Source: UBA4665 sp036388555 (lineage in GTDB: Bacteria; Patescibacteriota; Saccharimonadia; Saccharimonadales; UBA4665). Taken from it: a DNA stretch of 64,000 nt. This document shows positions 41,149 through 49,370 of the stretch, piece by piece. The stretch covers positions 1 through 64,000 of the forward strand of contig DASVRP010000016.1 of NCBI GenBank assembly GCA_036388555.1, in the 5' to 3' direction. The position numbers were made by a program, and so were the translations under genes. Under the pieces are notes generated by a model that was not told the origin of the DNA, did no database searches, and saw nothing but the letters and a program-made list of their open reading frames with translations. Every line of letters begins with the position of its first letter. Positions within the stretch are counted from its first letter, which is position 1.

Positions 41149-42969
41149 CTAATTCTTCGCCGTCACATACGACCCGTTTATCAGCATCCGCGCCGCATCG
41201 ACGAAGACTGGCTGGGCGGCGGCGGTTCCGGCGTACTGGCCTTTGCCGACCTTGGGCTTGTTCATGAAGATGGAGATGACGTACTGCGGCTTGTCGCCGC
41301 CGACGAAGCCGAGATAGGTGCCGTTGAAGTCGTTCTCGAGATATTTGCCGTCCTTCTCGATCTGGGCGGTACCGGTCTTGCCGCCGACGCTGTAGCGGGT
41401 CTGGTCGAAGGCCGGGACGATGTTATGTTCGTCGATGACATACTGCATCAGCGGAATGATCTCCTGGCTGACCTGGGGCGAGACGATGCCTTTACGGACT
41501 GCGACCGGCCGCTTCGGCGTAATCTTGCCGGAAGCGTCGACCGTCCCGTCGATCAGGCGAGGCTGGTAGTACGTGCCGCCGTTGACGACCGCTGCCAGCG
41601 CCGCGGCCATCTGGACCGGCGTCGCGGTCATGGCCTGTCCGAAGGCGGTGTTGGCGTATGTCAGGTTGATGCCGGCGCCATTATCCTGCGGCTTCGGCAC
41701 ATAGCCCGGCGATTCATAGCCCTGCTCTATCCCGGTCAGCGAACCGAAGCCATAACGGTTCGTCATATAGTCATGCCATGTCGTGCGGGCCTTCTGGTTG
41801 ATGCTGCCGCCCCCCATCTGCATCAGCTCCCAGGTCACGCCGGTGTTGAGTGACAGGTTCAATATGTCAGCGACCGAGCGCGTCCCGGCGCCGCCGTCCT
41901 CCTCGATGTTAGTAATATTGAAGCCATCTATCTTATAGGTCGCCGGGTCATAATATGTCGTCGTCGGCTTTATGACGCCCTTGTCGAGCGCCGCAGCCGT
42001 CGTCAGTGATTTCATGACCGAGCCCACCTCTATCGCATGTGACACCGCCCCATTGTTGAACAGCGTGCCGTCCTCGACCTCGAAGTACCTCCCTGGGTCA
42101 TATGTCGGCACGTTGGCCATCGCCTTCACCGCGCCGGTCTGCGGATCCAGTATGACGGCGCTGGCGCTCTCGGCATTGGTGCGTTTAGCTCCATCGGCCA
42201 GCAGCTGTTCCAGCCGTTTCTGCATGGGCAGGTCCAGCGTCAGCAGCAGGTTCTTGCCCGGTTGCGCCGGCTTCAGCGTATTGCCGGTGCTGGCAGCCAG
42301 CGGCACGCCCTGCGCATCGGTGATGGCCTTCAGTTCGCCCGGCGTGCCCTTGAGCTGCTTGTCGAGCGCCTGCTCAATCCCATACTTGCCTACACCCTCA
42401 TCATTGACGAATCCGAGCAGCTGCGACGCCAGCACCCCCTGCGGATATGTCCGGTATTCCTGCTGCTGGACACCGATGCCGGGGTTCTTTAATGCGACGA
42501 TTTGCTTGCGCTGCTCTTCGGTCACCTTCTTCGTCAATATCGTGTATCGGTTACCGTCGATCTTCATGGCGGCCTGGATCTTCTTCTCGTACTCAGCCGC
42601 ATTGCCGCCGGTGATGCGCGCCAGCTCGCCCGCCACTTTGGCAGGCTGCTTGATATATAACGGGTCGGCATACACCAGATAGAGCTTCTGGTTCAGTACC
42701 AGCGGAATCGTTCCAGAGTTGTCGGATTCGCCAGGATTGTTATGGCCGGCATGCATCAGGATACCGCCACGCGAAGCCGGGATCTCATATTGTTTCAACT
42801 GGTCGCTGAGCGCCGAGTTCTTATAATAGTCATAGCGGATGACCTGCAGATAAAACAGGCGTATCAGAAATACGGCCATGATACAGACAAGTACTGCGTA
42901 CCATACCCGGACACGGACAACCGGCTGTGCTGCGTGGCTGTCATCGGCGTGAGACTCAGATTGAAACAT
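41149..42969 (-). CDS. ftsI: Division transpeptidase FtsI/PBP2-like
   Basis: A 606-residue class B penicillin-binding protein. One membrane helix (about 25-45) anchors it. The PBP dimerisation domain follows, then the transpeptidase with active Ser in EVGSVMKSL (SxxK), LSLNTGV (SxN) and VGGKTGTAQ (KTG). It crosslinks septal peptidoglycan. A TATAAT lies 13 nt before the ATG. Copy B of the structured repeat abuts its 3' end. Confidence 0.93.
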   Translation of the reverse strand: MFQSESHADDSHAAQPVVRVRVWYAVLVCIMAVFLIRLFYLQVIRYDYYKNSALSDQLKQYEIPASRGGILMHAGHNNPGESDNSGTIPLVLNQKLYLVYADPLYIKQPAKVAGELARITGGNAAEYEKKIQAAMKIDGNRYTILTKKVTEEQRKQIVALKNPGIGVQQQEYRTYPQGVLASQLLGFVNDEGVGKYGIEQALDKQLKGTPGELKAITDAQGVPLAASTGNTLKPAQPGKNLLLTLDLPMQKRLEQLLADGAKRTNAESASAVILDPQTGAVKAMANVPTYDPGRYFEVEDGTLFNNGAVSHAIEVGSVMKSLTTAAALDKGVIKPTTTYYDPATYKIDGFNITNIEEDGGAGTRSVADILNLSLNTGVTWELMQMGGGSINQKARTTWHDYMTNRYGFGSLTGIEQGYESPGYVPKPQDNGAGINLTYANTAFGQAMTATPVQMAAALAAVVNGGTYYQPRLIDGTVDASGKITPKRPVAVRKGIVSPQVSQEIIPLMQYVIDEHNIVPAFDQTRYSVGGKTGTAQIEKDGKYLENDFNGTYLGFVGGDKPQYVISIFMNKPKVGKGQYAGTAAAQPVFVDAARMLINGSYVTAKN

Positions 42970-43013
42970 AAGCTAATTGTCTATTATAGCATCTGCAGAA
43001 CGCCTTAGAACGA

Positions 43014-43385
43014 TTATTGGCGGACCGTGCCGGACGGAGATACCGGGACCATAGCGGTAGCCTGCGGGCTTTCCTGGACACGGTTCAGCGACTGCATCTG
43101 CGCGGAGGCCAATACCAGGTCTTCATGTTCCTGCTTGAGCTGCGATTGCTGTGTCTGTAGCTTGTCGATCGAATAGCCGTAGGCGTCAGTCTTGGTGACC
43201 TGGGTCAGATATAATAAGCCGAGCAGACATGCCAGGACGATGAGGATGACCGTGTTGCTGATCGGCCCGAGCTTCGTACCGGAGCGGCGGAAATCGACAG
43301 CATTCTGATTCCTGCTGGCGAACCGCTGGGCGCGCGATACGGAGCCATGGGCGGGAGAGGACATGGAAATGCTAGAGTACGTCAT
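43014..43385 (-). CDS. FtsL-like septum protein
   Basis: A 123-residue protein: Ser/Arg-rich cytoplasmic start, one membrane helix (about 47-63) and a Gln/Lys/Leu-rich coiled coil (72-105), the topology of FtsL. Its place between rsmH and ftsI is the standard ftsL position. AAGGAG lies 5 nt before the ATG at 43385. FtsL is poorly conserved, so the name rests on position and topology. Confidence 0.7.
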   Translation of the reverse strand: MTYSSISMSSPAHGSVSRAQRFASRNQNAVDFRRSGTKLGPISNTVILIVLACLLGLLYLTQVTKTDAYGYSIDKLQTQQSQLKQEHEDLVLASAQMQSLNRVQESPQATAMVPVSPSGTVRQ

Positions 43386-43474
43386 ATGCACTCCTTTTAG
43401 TGTTAGTTTTTGTTTTGATGGCACACAGGAACAAACGGTCACCCGCTGCCTTATGTATGCCGTATCACTTGGAA

Positions 43475-43499
43475 AAGGGCAACCGCGTGGGCTGCCCTT
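43475..43499 (-). terminator. Hairpin between the 19-codon ORF and ftsL
   Basis: AAGGGCAGCC pairs with GGTTGCCCTT around CACGC and is followed by TT on the minus strand. It may act as a partial terminator or attenuator inside the dcw operon. Confidence 0.6.
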
Positions 43500-43515
43500 C
43501 CCTGTCGTGGTAGTC

Positions 43516-43575
43516 TTAGACTACTTTGACGTGTACTTTGTAAGCACGTGATGATGATTTGATTGCGATAGGCAT
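43516..43575 (-). CDS. 19-aa ORF between rsmH and ftsL
   Basis: AAGGAGG lies 5 nt before the ATG, one of the best ribosome-binding sites in the window. It encodes MPIAIKSSSRAYKVHVKVV, a basic peptide, beginning 13 nt after the rsmH stop and followed by a hairpin. It could be a small protein of the division cluster or a leader peptide controlling ftsL and ftsI. Confidence 0.6.
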   Translation of the reverse strand: MPIAIKSSSRAYKVHVKVV

Positions 43576-43588
43576 GATAGCCTCCTTT

Positions 43589-44524
43589 TTATTTGTTTTT
43601 TATTTTCACTGCGGCCCGGAGCTTTGCGCTTCGGGACCGCGGATTGTGAACTAATTCGGTGGACTCAGCGGTGATCGGTCGTTTGGTGAGGAGCTGGATT
43701 TCTGAGTCGTAATTGCCCCCGCCATGGGAGCCGCCAGCCTTGTCGGAGAGTATCGTCTTGACGATTCTGTCCTCTAGGCTCTGAAAAGATACTATAGCTA
43801 TCCTTCCGCCTGGCGTAAGTAAATTAATCCACTGCGGCAGACTTTTTTCCAATTGCCCGAGCTCGTCATTGACGGCTATACGGATCGCCTGGAAGGTCCG
43901 CGTCGCGGGATGTACCTTACTATGTGTCTTTCCTGGGTAATACCAGACTTTGGCAACTATGCTTGCCAGCTCTGCGGTCGATCGTACCGGCCGCGCCAGG
44001 ATAATGGCACGTGCGACCGCCCTCGCCTTCGGCTCTTCGCCGTAGCGTTCCAGGATATCGACCAGTTGCGCTTCACTGTAGCCGTTGACGATGTTGTCAG
44101 CGGACAGTTCCTGCTCCTGATCCATCCGCATATCAAGCGGACCATCCTGCGCCAGGGAAAAACCCCTGGCCGCCTGGTTGAGGTGCGGCGACGATACGCC
44201 CAGGTCCGCCAGTATGCAGTCGAACGGCCTGCCCTGTCCGGCCAGCTGCTGCGTGGCAGTAGCGAAGTCGGCGTGCAGTATGGTCGGAACCGCATCAGCG
44301 TCCTGTCCGGCGGTCTGAGCGAAGCGTGCCTGAAGCTCGCGTATAGCCTTGCTATCGCGGTCGACAAGTACGGACTTCTCCGGACTTCCGGTGCGTCCAA
44401 GTATGCGTGAAGCATGGCCGCCATATCCTGCCGTCAGGTCGAGGTAGCTATCCCCCGGCTGCGGATCAAGGTAGTGCAGCACGCTTTCCAGCAATACTGG
44501 AATATGCAGATCGTCTGTGAACAT
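43589..44524 (-). CDS. rsmH: 16S rRNA (cytosine1402-N4)-methyltransferase RsmH
   Basis: A 311-residue RsmH (MraW): HIPVLLESVLHYL at the start, SYLDLTAGYGGHAS for SAM, DCILADLGVSSPHLNQAARGFS and LDMRMDQ, then PATRTFQAIRIAVNDEL and RIAIVSFQSLEDRIVK. It methylates C1402 in the decoding centre. The start is leaderless (TATACT 6 nt before the ATG) although it sits 547 nt after mraZ. Confidence 0.95.
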   Translation of the reverse strand: MFTDDLHIPVLLESVLHYLDPQPGDSYLDLTAGYGGHASRILGRTGSPEKSVLVDRDSKAIRELQARFAQTAGQDADAVPTILHADFATATQQLAGQGRPFDCILADLGVSSPHLNQAARGFSLAQDGPLDMRMDQEQELSADNIVNGYSEAQLVDILERYGEEPKARAVARAIILARPVRSTAELASIVAKVWYYPGKTHSKVHPATRTFQAIRIAVNDELGQLEKSLPQWINLLTPGGRIAIVSFQSLEDRIVKTILSDKAGGSHGGGNYDSEIQLLTKRPITAESTELVHNPRSRSAKLRAAVKIKNK

Positions 44525-45071
44525 TACCCTAGTATATATTTTGTTTGGTATTTTGGTTTGTTTGTTTTGGTGTTTTTGTTTTAGAAACTATGTTCGAAGG
44601 CACCTATCCGGCAGTCAACTTTTTGTTTTTTTGTAGGAACGTTTTTGTTTTTTGGTTGATCACAAGTCCGTATGTCCGGAATGAGTGATTCTGGACGGAC
44701 TTGCGACCGATGTGGCCTTTGTTACTGGTGAGAGTTTCATTGGCGAGTGAGAGACTTATGTGTGAGGTGGAGTTTTGGGAGGTGTTTTTTTGGTGAATGT
44801 GCAAGGGTTTTTAAAGTGGTGCCCCAAGGTGCCACTTGTTGACTGCCGAATAGCTGACCTCGAGTCGGCAAGGCGGTTGCCCTACTGATGTTTACAAGTC
44901 TCAGTTATGCTATTTTTTGTTAAGGTTTTTGCTTTTAGGTTTTTTGTTTTTTAAACCTGACTGAAGTATAGCATAAGCATTATGACGAGTAAAGAGTTTT
45001 CGTAAGCTTTTTCGGTTTTCTGGTGATCGGTGTGCTGGATTGTTAAGGTTCTCTGAAATTCGTCGGAGGGT
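44525..45071 (-). promoter_or_regulatory. Structured, A/C-rich leader between mraZ and rsmH
   Basis: 547 nt with no credible ORF. On the minus strand, A/C-rich unpaired linkers alternate with hairpins: AAGTCCGT/ACGGACTT (about 44664-44703, with a further inner stem), AAGTGG/CCACTT (about 44813-44838) and GCCGA/TCGGC (about 44845-44870). The final linker reaches the TATACT promoter of rsmH. It may be the 3' trailer of mraZ or a regulatory leader. Confidence 0.5.
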
Positions 45072-45446
45072 TTACATATCTGCCTGCTCCGCATGCTGTA
45101 CGCGCCAATACTTTCCGACACGCACCGCGACGATATCCTTGCTGATACCTGCGTAGTCAAGGAGATGCTGCTCGATCACAAGGCGTCCTTGCTTTTCATC
45201 GAGTTCGTTCTCACTCTTCCCGGTGCGGAACTGTACGTTGAGGTCGGCGATCTGCTCATCCAGGATACTTCCCTTCAGGAGCGGTTCGACCTCTTCATCC
45301 CAGACCGTCTTAGGATAGACGTGCAGATAGCGTTTGAAGCCACGGGTTATGACTATGCCACTGGCAAACTCGGCCCTAAGTTCGGTAGGTATCGTTAACC
45401 TCCGCTTGTCGTCGAGCTTGCGCTGGAAATAATCTATTGTAGCCAT
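45072..45446 (-). CDS. mraZ: Transcriptional regulator MraZ
   Basis: A 124-residue MraZ with the two SpoVT/AbrB-like halves: FQRKLDDKRRLTIPTELRAEF and, later, the ELDEKQGRLVI segment. MraZ binds GTGGG repeats upstream of its own gene and tunes the dcw cluster; four such boxes lie at 45564-45609. Length is slightly below the usual 140-150 residues. Confidence 0.9.
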   Translation of the reverse strand: MATIDYFQRKLDDKRRLTIPTELRAEFASGIVITRGFKRYLHVYPKTVWDEEVEPLLKGSILDEQIADLNVQFRTGKSENELDEKQGRLVIEQHLLDYAGISKDIVAVRVGKYWRVQHAEQADM

Positions 45447-45563
45447 CGCCTAGTGTGTTGTTTGATAGTTTTAGCGTGCGAGTGGTTGTTTGTTTTTTGA
45501 TGGATAACTGGCTGGAGACTGTTTGATGAAGTGCCTGTGCCCTTCTTGTACTCTGCTGTGTTA

Positions 45564-45609
45564 CCCACGATTACCCACTACCTAGAGTGTACTACCCACG
45601 TGTACCCAC
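45564..45609 (-). promoter_or_regulatory. MraZ operator: four GTGGG boxes
   Basis: CCCAC on the plus strand at 45564, 45574, 45595 and 45605 (GTGGGTA on the minus strand). Starts are 10, 21 and 10 nt apart, so all lie on one face of the helix. This matches the known MraZ recognition of TGGGN-N5 direct repeats. Confidence 0.85.
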
Positions 45610-45732
45610 TGACAAGTACTTTCTGCCTTAAACATGAGCGTTTTCTAGCGGAGTTTTCCACAGTTTTACAGGTGTTAGCCGATTGTACGTGCATATAGCG
45701 CTTATGTTAATTAGCGCTACGCTAGCTTGCGC

Positions 45733-46029
45733 CTAGAGGGTGCCGGCGACGAAGTGCGTGCGCATGACTGCGCCGAAGGTCGCGGAGGTGTGGCGGATCT
45801 CTTCCTTGCCGCCGGTGCGGCGCATCATCTCATTGCCCTGCTCACCGGCTGCCGGACCATGGCTGACCGATGAATATACCGGCTGCAGCGTCATAGCCAT
45901 GCGGTGGCCCTCGTGATAAGCGCTTTCAAGCATTCCTGTCAGAGTTGCGCCCATCATGACGGCGACGCCGACATGGGCGCCGATATTACATACTTTTTCT
46001 ATTGTTGTATTTGTATTGTTTTCTACCAT
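45733..46029 (-). CDS. Orphan protein (98 aa)
   Basis: A Met-, Gly- and Thr-rich protein with one possible hydrophobic segment (about 17-32). TAATGT lies 6 nt before the ATG, consistent with leaderless translation. Function unknown. Confidence 0.55.
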   Translation of the reverse strand: MVENNTNTTIEKVCNIGAHVGVAVMMGATLTGMLESAYHEGHRMAMTLQPVYSSVSHGPAAGEQGNEMMRRTGGKEEIRHTSATFGAVMRTHFVAGTL

Positions 46030-46109
46030 ACTTAGACATTAGCATTATTGTGCGTTTTTGTCAACATTACGTAGGAGTAGAGTGCACAGAGTACGCCCGA
46101 AGCGGGTGT

Positions 46110-46676
46110 TCAGGAGAAGGGTTTTTCCTTGATTCCCATAAAATAGCCGACATAATTACTGGCGATATGGAGTATCAGCCAGAGTCCGATCACAAGTGCG
46201 TATTGCATCAGCGATAGTCGTATGAATGGCATCGTAGCCAGCGCTCCGCCGATGATATAGTCAGTCTGATCGAATGGGAACCACCCCTGCCCCGGCTGGC
46301 GGCCTATCTGGCGTTTGAAAAAGCTCTCGACAGCATCCCCCAGCAAGGCGCCGAGCCCGAACAACGGTCCGAGCAGCAGTACCGGTACGGCCGTATAGTC
46401 GACCTGGGACGTCCAAGCTGCCAGATCAGCACTATGTCCGACTGCGACCTGTTGCAGCCAGAGCGCCACAGTCGCGGACAGGACTCCGGCTATGAGCCCG
46501 CGGAAGGTCTTGTGCGATCCGAAGATACGTTTGCCACGGTACGTCCGGTTGAGGTCCATCGGATGGTCGTACTTCTTGAGTCCCGGGATCAGCGCTGCGA
46601 ATACCGGCATCATATTAGCGATGCCGGCAGGCAGGAAGAACCAGAAAGCAAAAAAGATATCCTTAGACAGATCCAC
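46110..46676 (-). CDS. CDP-archaeol synthase (CarS)-like cytidylyltransferase
   Basis: A 188-residue polytopic protein with about five membrane helices. GDAVESFFKRQIGR and GWFPFDQTDYIIGG match the catalytic region of the CarS/CdsA-like DUF46 family. It would activate a lipid phosphate with CTP, giving CDP-diacylglycerol or a related lipid. The GTG start overlaps the PHP gene by 14 nt, and a CDP-alcohol transferase lies upstream, so the genes form a polar-lipid operon. Confidence 0.8.
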   Translation of the reverse strand: MDLSKDIFFAFWFFLPAGIANMMPVFAALIPGLKKYDHPMDLNRTYRGKRIFGSHKTFRGLIAGVLSATVALWLQQVAVGHSADLAAWTSQVDYTAVPVLLLGPLFGLGALLGDAVESFFKRQIGRQPGQGWFPFDQTDYIIGGALATMPFIRLSLMQYALVIGLWLILHIASNYVGYFMGIKEKPFS

Positions 46677-47328
46677 GGGACATCCTCTTCATAAACCGGT
46701 TATATTTCGGATACAGCAGTCCCATGCCGACAGTACGGACGCTGTAGGTGGCCTGCCCGAGCAGCTCTGTCAGCGAATCGCGGGTGGGGACCTGTCCTAT
46801 GAGCGTGTATGTCTGCAGCCAGCCCAGCCGCCCATGGCTGTCACTGCTGGCAGCGCCTGGTTTGTCGTGGCGGGCCGCCCAGGCGCTGGCCTGCATGCCA
46901 CGGTTCTGGAATATTGCCCTGCCATTGCAGGTCTCGACGATATCTACTTCGGAAGCGATGGTGTCCAGCGCCGCCAGGGATATCCCGCTACGGACAGTCT
47001 CGAACGGGTGCGGTACGTACGCGATCCCGCCCTGGTCCTTGACGCGCCTGACCGCCTCGGATAGTGCCAATCCTGACGGAATCGGCGAATGTAAGTACAG
47101 TCCGATGATCTCACCTTCGGTCGTCATGACTTCCTCACCGACGATGATACGATCCCCTAATTCGTGAAGGGCAGCTTTTATATGGACGGCGGCAGCTATA
47201 GTGTCGTGGTCGGTGATGGCTATGTAATCCAGATATCCGCGCACCAGTGCCTGGCGGTAGTCCAGTAGGCGGAGGCCTCCATCGGCCGATCCGAACGAAT
47301 GGGTATGCAGGTCAAGCTTGTAGCTCAT
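46663..47328 (-). CDS. PHP-domain metal-dependent phosphoesterase
   Basis: A 221-residue PHP protein: DLHTHSFGSADG, AITDHDT, VGEEV, YVPHPFE, VETCNGR and ASSDSHG supply the metal ligands. Relatives hydrolyse 3',5'-bisphosphonucleotides or short RNA. Here the operon with lipid enzymes hints at removal of a phosphate from a phospholipid head group, but this is inference. ATGA overlap with the upstream gene. Confidence 0.85.
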   Translation of the reverse strand: MSYKLDLHTHSFGSADGGLRLLDYRQALVRGYLDYIAITDHDTIAAAVHIKAALHELGDRIIVGEEVMTTEGEIIGLYLHSPIPSGLALSEAVRRVKDQGGIAYVPHPFETVRSGISLAALDTIASEVDIVETCNGRAIFQNRGMQASAWAARHDKPGAASSDSHGRLGWLQTYTLIGQVPTRDSLTELLGQATYSVRTVGMGLLYPKYNRFMKRMSRGSV

Positions 47329-47954
47329 CCGATACGCCTGGCGATAGTTACGAGCCGCTGGCAGGCGGCGGCGGCTGAGAAGACTGCGATGATAGCGACC
47401 GCTACGACGAGCTGGTCGGCCAGCAGTCCTAGCACCAGCACCGCCATGCGTACCTCAAACGGAAACAAACCACCTGAAAACATCTTGTTGAGTTCCGGAT
47501 ATCCGATCGTCTGGCGCGTCGTCGCCACGATGGCTTCGCCTTTTGCCTTGACGAAGCTGACGCATATCGATGCACCGCAGGCTGCGACGGCGATCGCTGC
47601 ATATGTCGGATGGCTGCCTGATGCAAAAAGATACGCAGCTGCGGTGTACAGCAGGACTTCCTTGAAGCGGTCCGTCGAAGCATCGAGGAATCCGCCGCTA
47701 TTGGTCACCATCTGCTTCAGTCTGGCCAGCTCTCCGTCGAGCGTATCGAACAATCCGAATATGATGAGTGCTATCCCACCTACTATCAGGTGGTCTGTGG
47801 CTATCAGCAGCGCGATAGGTATATGCATCGCAAATCCGAAGTACGTGACTGCATTGGGTGTCACTCTGCCACCGGACAGCTTGTCCAGCATACGGGCTAT
47901 TTGTTTCATACCACGGCGCGTCAGCGTCCGTACCGATGCTATCGAGGCATTCAT
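47325..47954 (-). CDS. CDP-alcohol phosphatidyltransferase
   Basis: A 209-residue membrane enzyme with the signature DTLDGELARLKQMVTNSGGFLDASTDR (D-G-x2-A-R-x8-G-x3-D-x3-D). It swaps the CMP of a CDP-lipid for an alcohol (glycerol phosphate, inositol phosphate or similar); the acceptor is unknown. The start is leaderless (TATACT 8 nt before the ATG). First gene of the lipid operon. Confidence 0.9.
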   Translation of the reverse strand: MNASIASVRTLTRRGMKQIARMLDKLSGGRVTPNAVTYFGFAMHIPIALLIATDHLIVGGIALIIFGLFDTLDGELARLKQMVTNSGGFLDASTDRFKEVLLYTAAAYLFASGSHPTYAAIAVAACGASICVSFVKAKGEAIVATTRQTIGYPELNKMFSGGLFPFEVRMAVLVLGLLADQLVVAVAIIAVFSAAAACQRLVTIARRIG

Positions 47955-48056
47955 TACTGCTCAGTATACCTCAACATCGCCCAAAGTCCGCCTATGTATG
48001 CGACCATACACGGGTTATCACCTGTTGACAGTCAATTCAGACATCCAGAAGTTAAA

Positions 48057-48695
48057 TTAAATATTCAGAACAATCGCCACCCCGGTTTCAGGCTTCAGGA
48101 ATGTGATATCATGTGCCGCAAACGCTTTTTCGAGTATTTCATACATCTGCTTTCGGGCTGCATCACTGTAGTGCCAATCATGCACCGGTATGATATATTT
48201 CGGTTTAAGTTCCAGTGCCGTTTTGACAGCCTGCACCGTGGACCCCCAAGGCGCGGTTACCGGCAGAGCTAAGACTGGCTTCGTCTCATGGAAATCGTGG
48301 CTATCGCCAGGGTCGGTCAACAGATCAAGATAATGAACGCCCCGTTGCTGTGGCACTTGAAATAAAGGTTCGACATCGGCATGCGGTGATTCAAAGAGGG
48401 TGATGCCCGGAGTTTCCTCGCTCACCGCCTCGATGCCAGCCTCTTTCAGCTGGGCGCACACCTCGACGGTCGCCGTGATACGGACATCCGGGAACTTGTC
48501 GGCCAGCTGTCGTATCAGCGGCAGGCTCATATGGTCTGCATGGTTATGCGTGATGATTATATTATCAAGAAATACGAGTGAACCGACATCGATAGCGGCT
48601 TCGCTCATCACACCAGGGTCGAACAATGCCGTCCGGTTGACGGGTGCCGGCATCTCGACCAGCAGGCAAGAATGTATGAGTTTAGTAATCTTCAT
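48057..48695 (-). CDS. MBL-fold metal-dependent hydrolase
   Basis: A 212-residue metallo-beta-lactamase-fold protein of the UlaG-like type: IITHNHADHMS (HxHxDH), SPHADVEP, HYLDLLTDPGDSHDF and YIIPVHDWHYSD. The substrate is unknown. AGGAGGG lies 6 nt before the ATG. Confidence 0.9.
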   Translation of the reverse strand: MKITKLIHSCLLVEMPAPVNRTALFDPGVMSEAAIDVGSLVFLDNIIITHNHADHMSLPLIRQLADKFPDVRITATVEVCAQLKEAGIEAVSEETPGITLFESPHADVEPLFQVPQQRGVHYLDLLTDPGDSHDFHETKPVLALPVTAPWGSTVQAVKTALELKPKYIIPVHDWHYSDAARKQMYEILEKAFAAHDITFLKPETGVAIVLNI

Positions 48696-48790
48696 GGGAA
48701 GCCCTCCTGACCGGTCATACAGAATACAGTGCTAACTATAGTTACACAACCCACTCGCAGCTGTAAGAATTAGCACTGGCCGCATGGCTG

Positions 48791-49333
48791 CTACCAGGGA
48801 TAGGCATACAGCCGGTAATGACTGGTGTGGTAGTGCCGTACCAGGCGCCGGATCTCGCTGCTACAGATGATCAGGGCCGGAGCATACACCATCGCTGCCA
48901 GCCCGCCCGGTTGCCGCATGAAGTCCAGTATGAATCCAGTAAACTGGACGTGCTGTACCGCTACACCGACGATGCGGTCAGGCGTGATCGGCGGGTCGGC
49001 AACAGTCAAGGCGTCACCTTTGGTAGTCACCGTGCCTGCCTGCTGGTTGATGCTGACGATCCGGTGCGTAATGATGACATCATCGCTGCGAAGGCTTCGG
49101 TAACTGATGACATCTCCCTCACGTATACCGGGCAACCTACCGGACGCCGGTGCGTAGGGCCGGACCAGTACCGCTTCACCCGGCATGATCACGGGTTCCA
49201 TACTACCCGTCTGAACGCTGAATATGTGCAGGCCTTGCAGGCGGGCATACCCCAGTAGTGCCGCCATCAGGAGCAGGACGGCAACGAGCAATCCTACCAG
49301 GCACTTAGCTGAAATGTAGATTGCCCGCCGCAT
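48791..49333 (-). CDS. SipW-type signal peptidase I
   Basis: A 180-residue S26B peptidase. An N-terminal membrane helix precedes QTGSMEPVIMPGE with catalytic Ser44; DDVIITHRIV supplies His90 in place of the bacterial Lys, and KGDALTVADP the Asp. This Ser-His type is found in archaea, ER and Bacillus SipW. A second hydrophobic part lies near the C-terminus. Its likely substrate is encoded 37 nt downstream. Confidence 0.9.
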   Translation of the reverse strand: MRRAIYISAKCLVGLLVAVLLLMAALLGYARLQGLHIFSVQTGSMEPVIMPGEAVLVRPYAPASGRLPGIREGDVISYRSLRSDDVIITHRIVSINQQAGTVTTKGDALTVADPPITPDRIVGVAVQHVQFTGFILDFMRQPGGLAAMVYAPALIICSSEIRRLVRHYHTSHYRLYAYPW

Positions 49334-49370
49334 ATCTCTAGCGCTCCGTTCCTTATCGTCGCCCGCAGTA

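Noticed and set aside
46076..46086. A third copy of the dcw inverted repeat
   Set aside because: Only the 11-nt string GTAGAGTGCAC matches; the second conserved block and the stems are absent.
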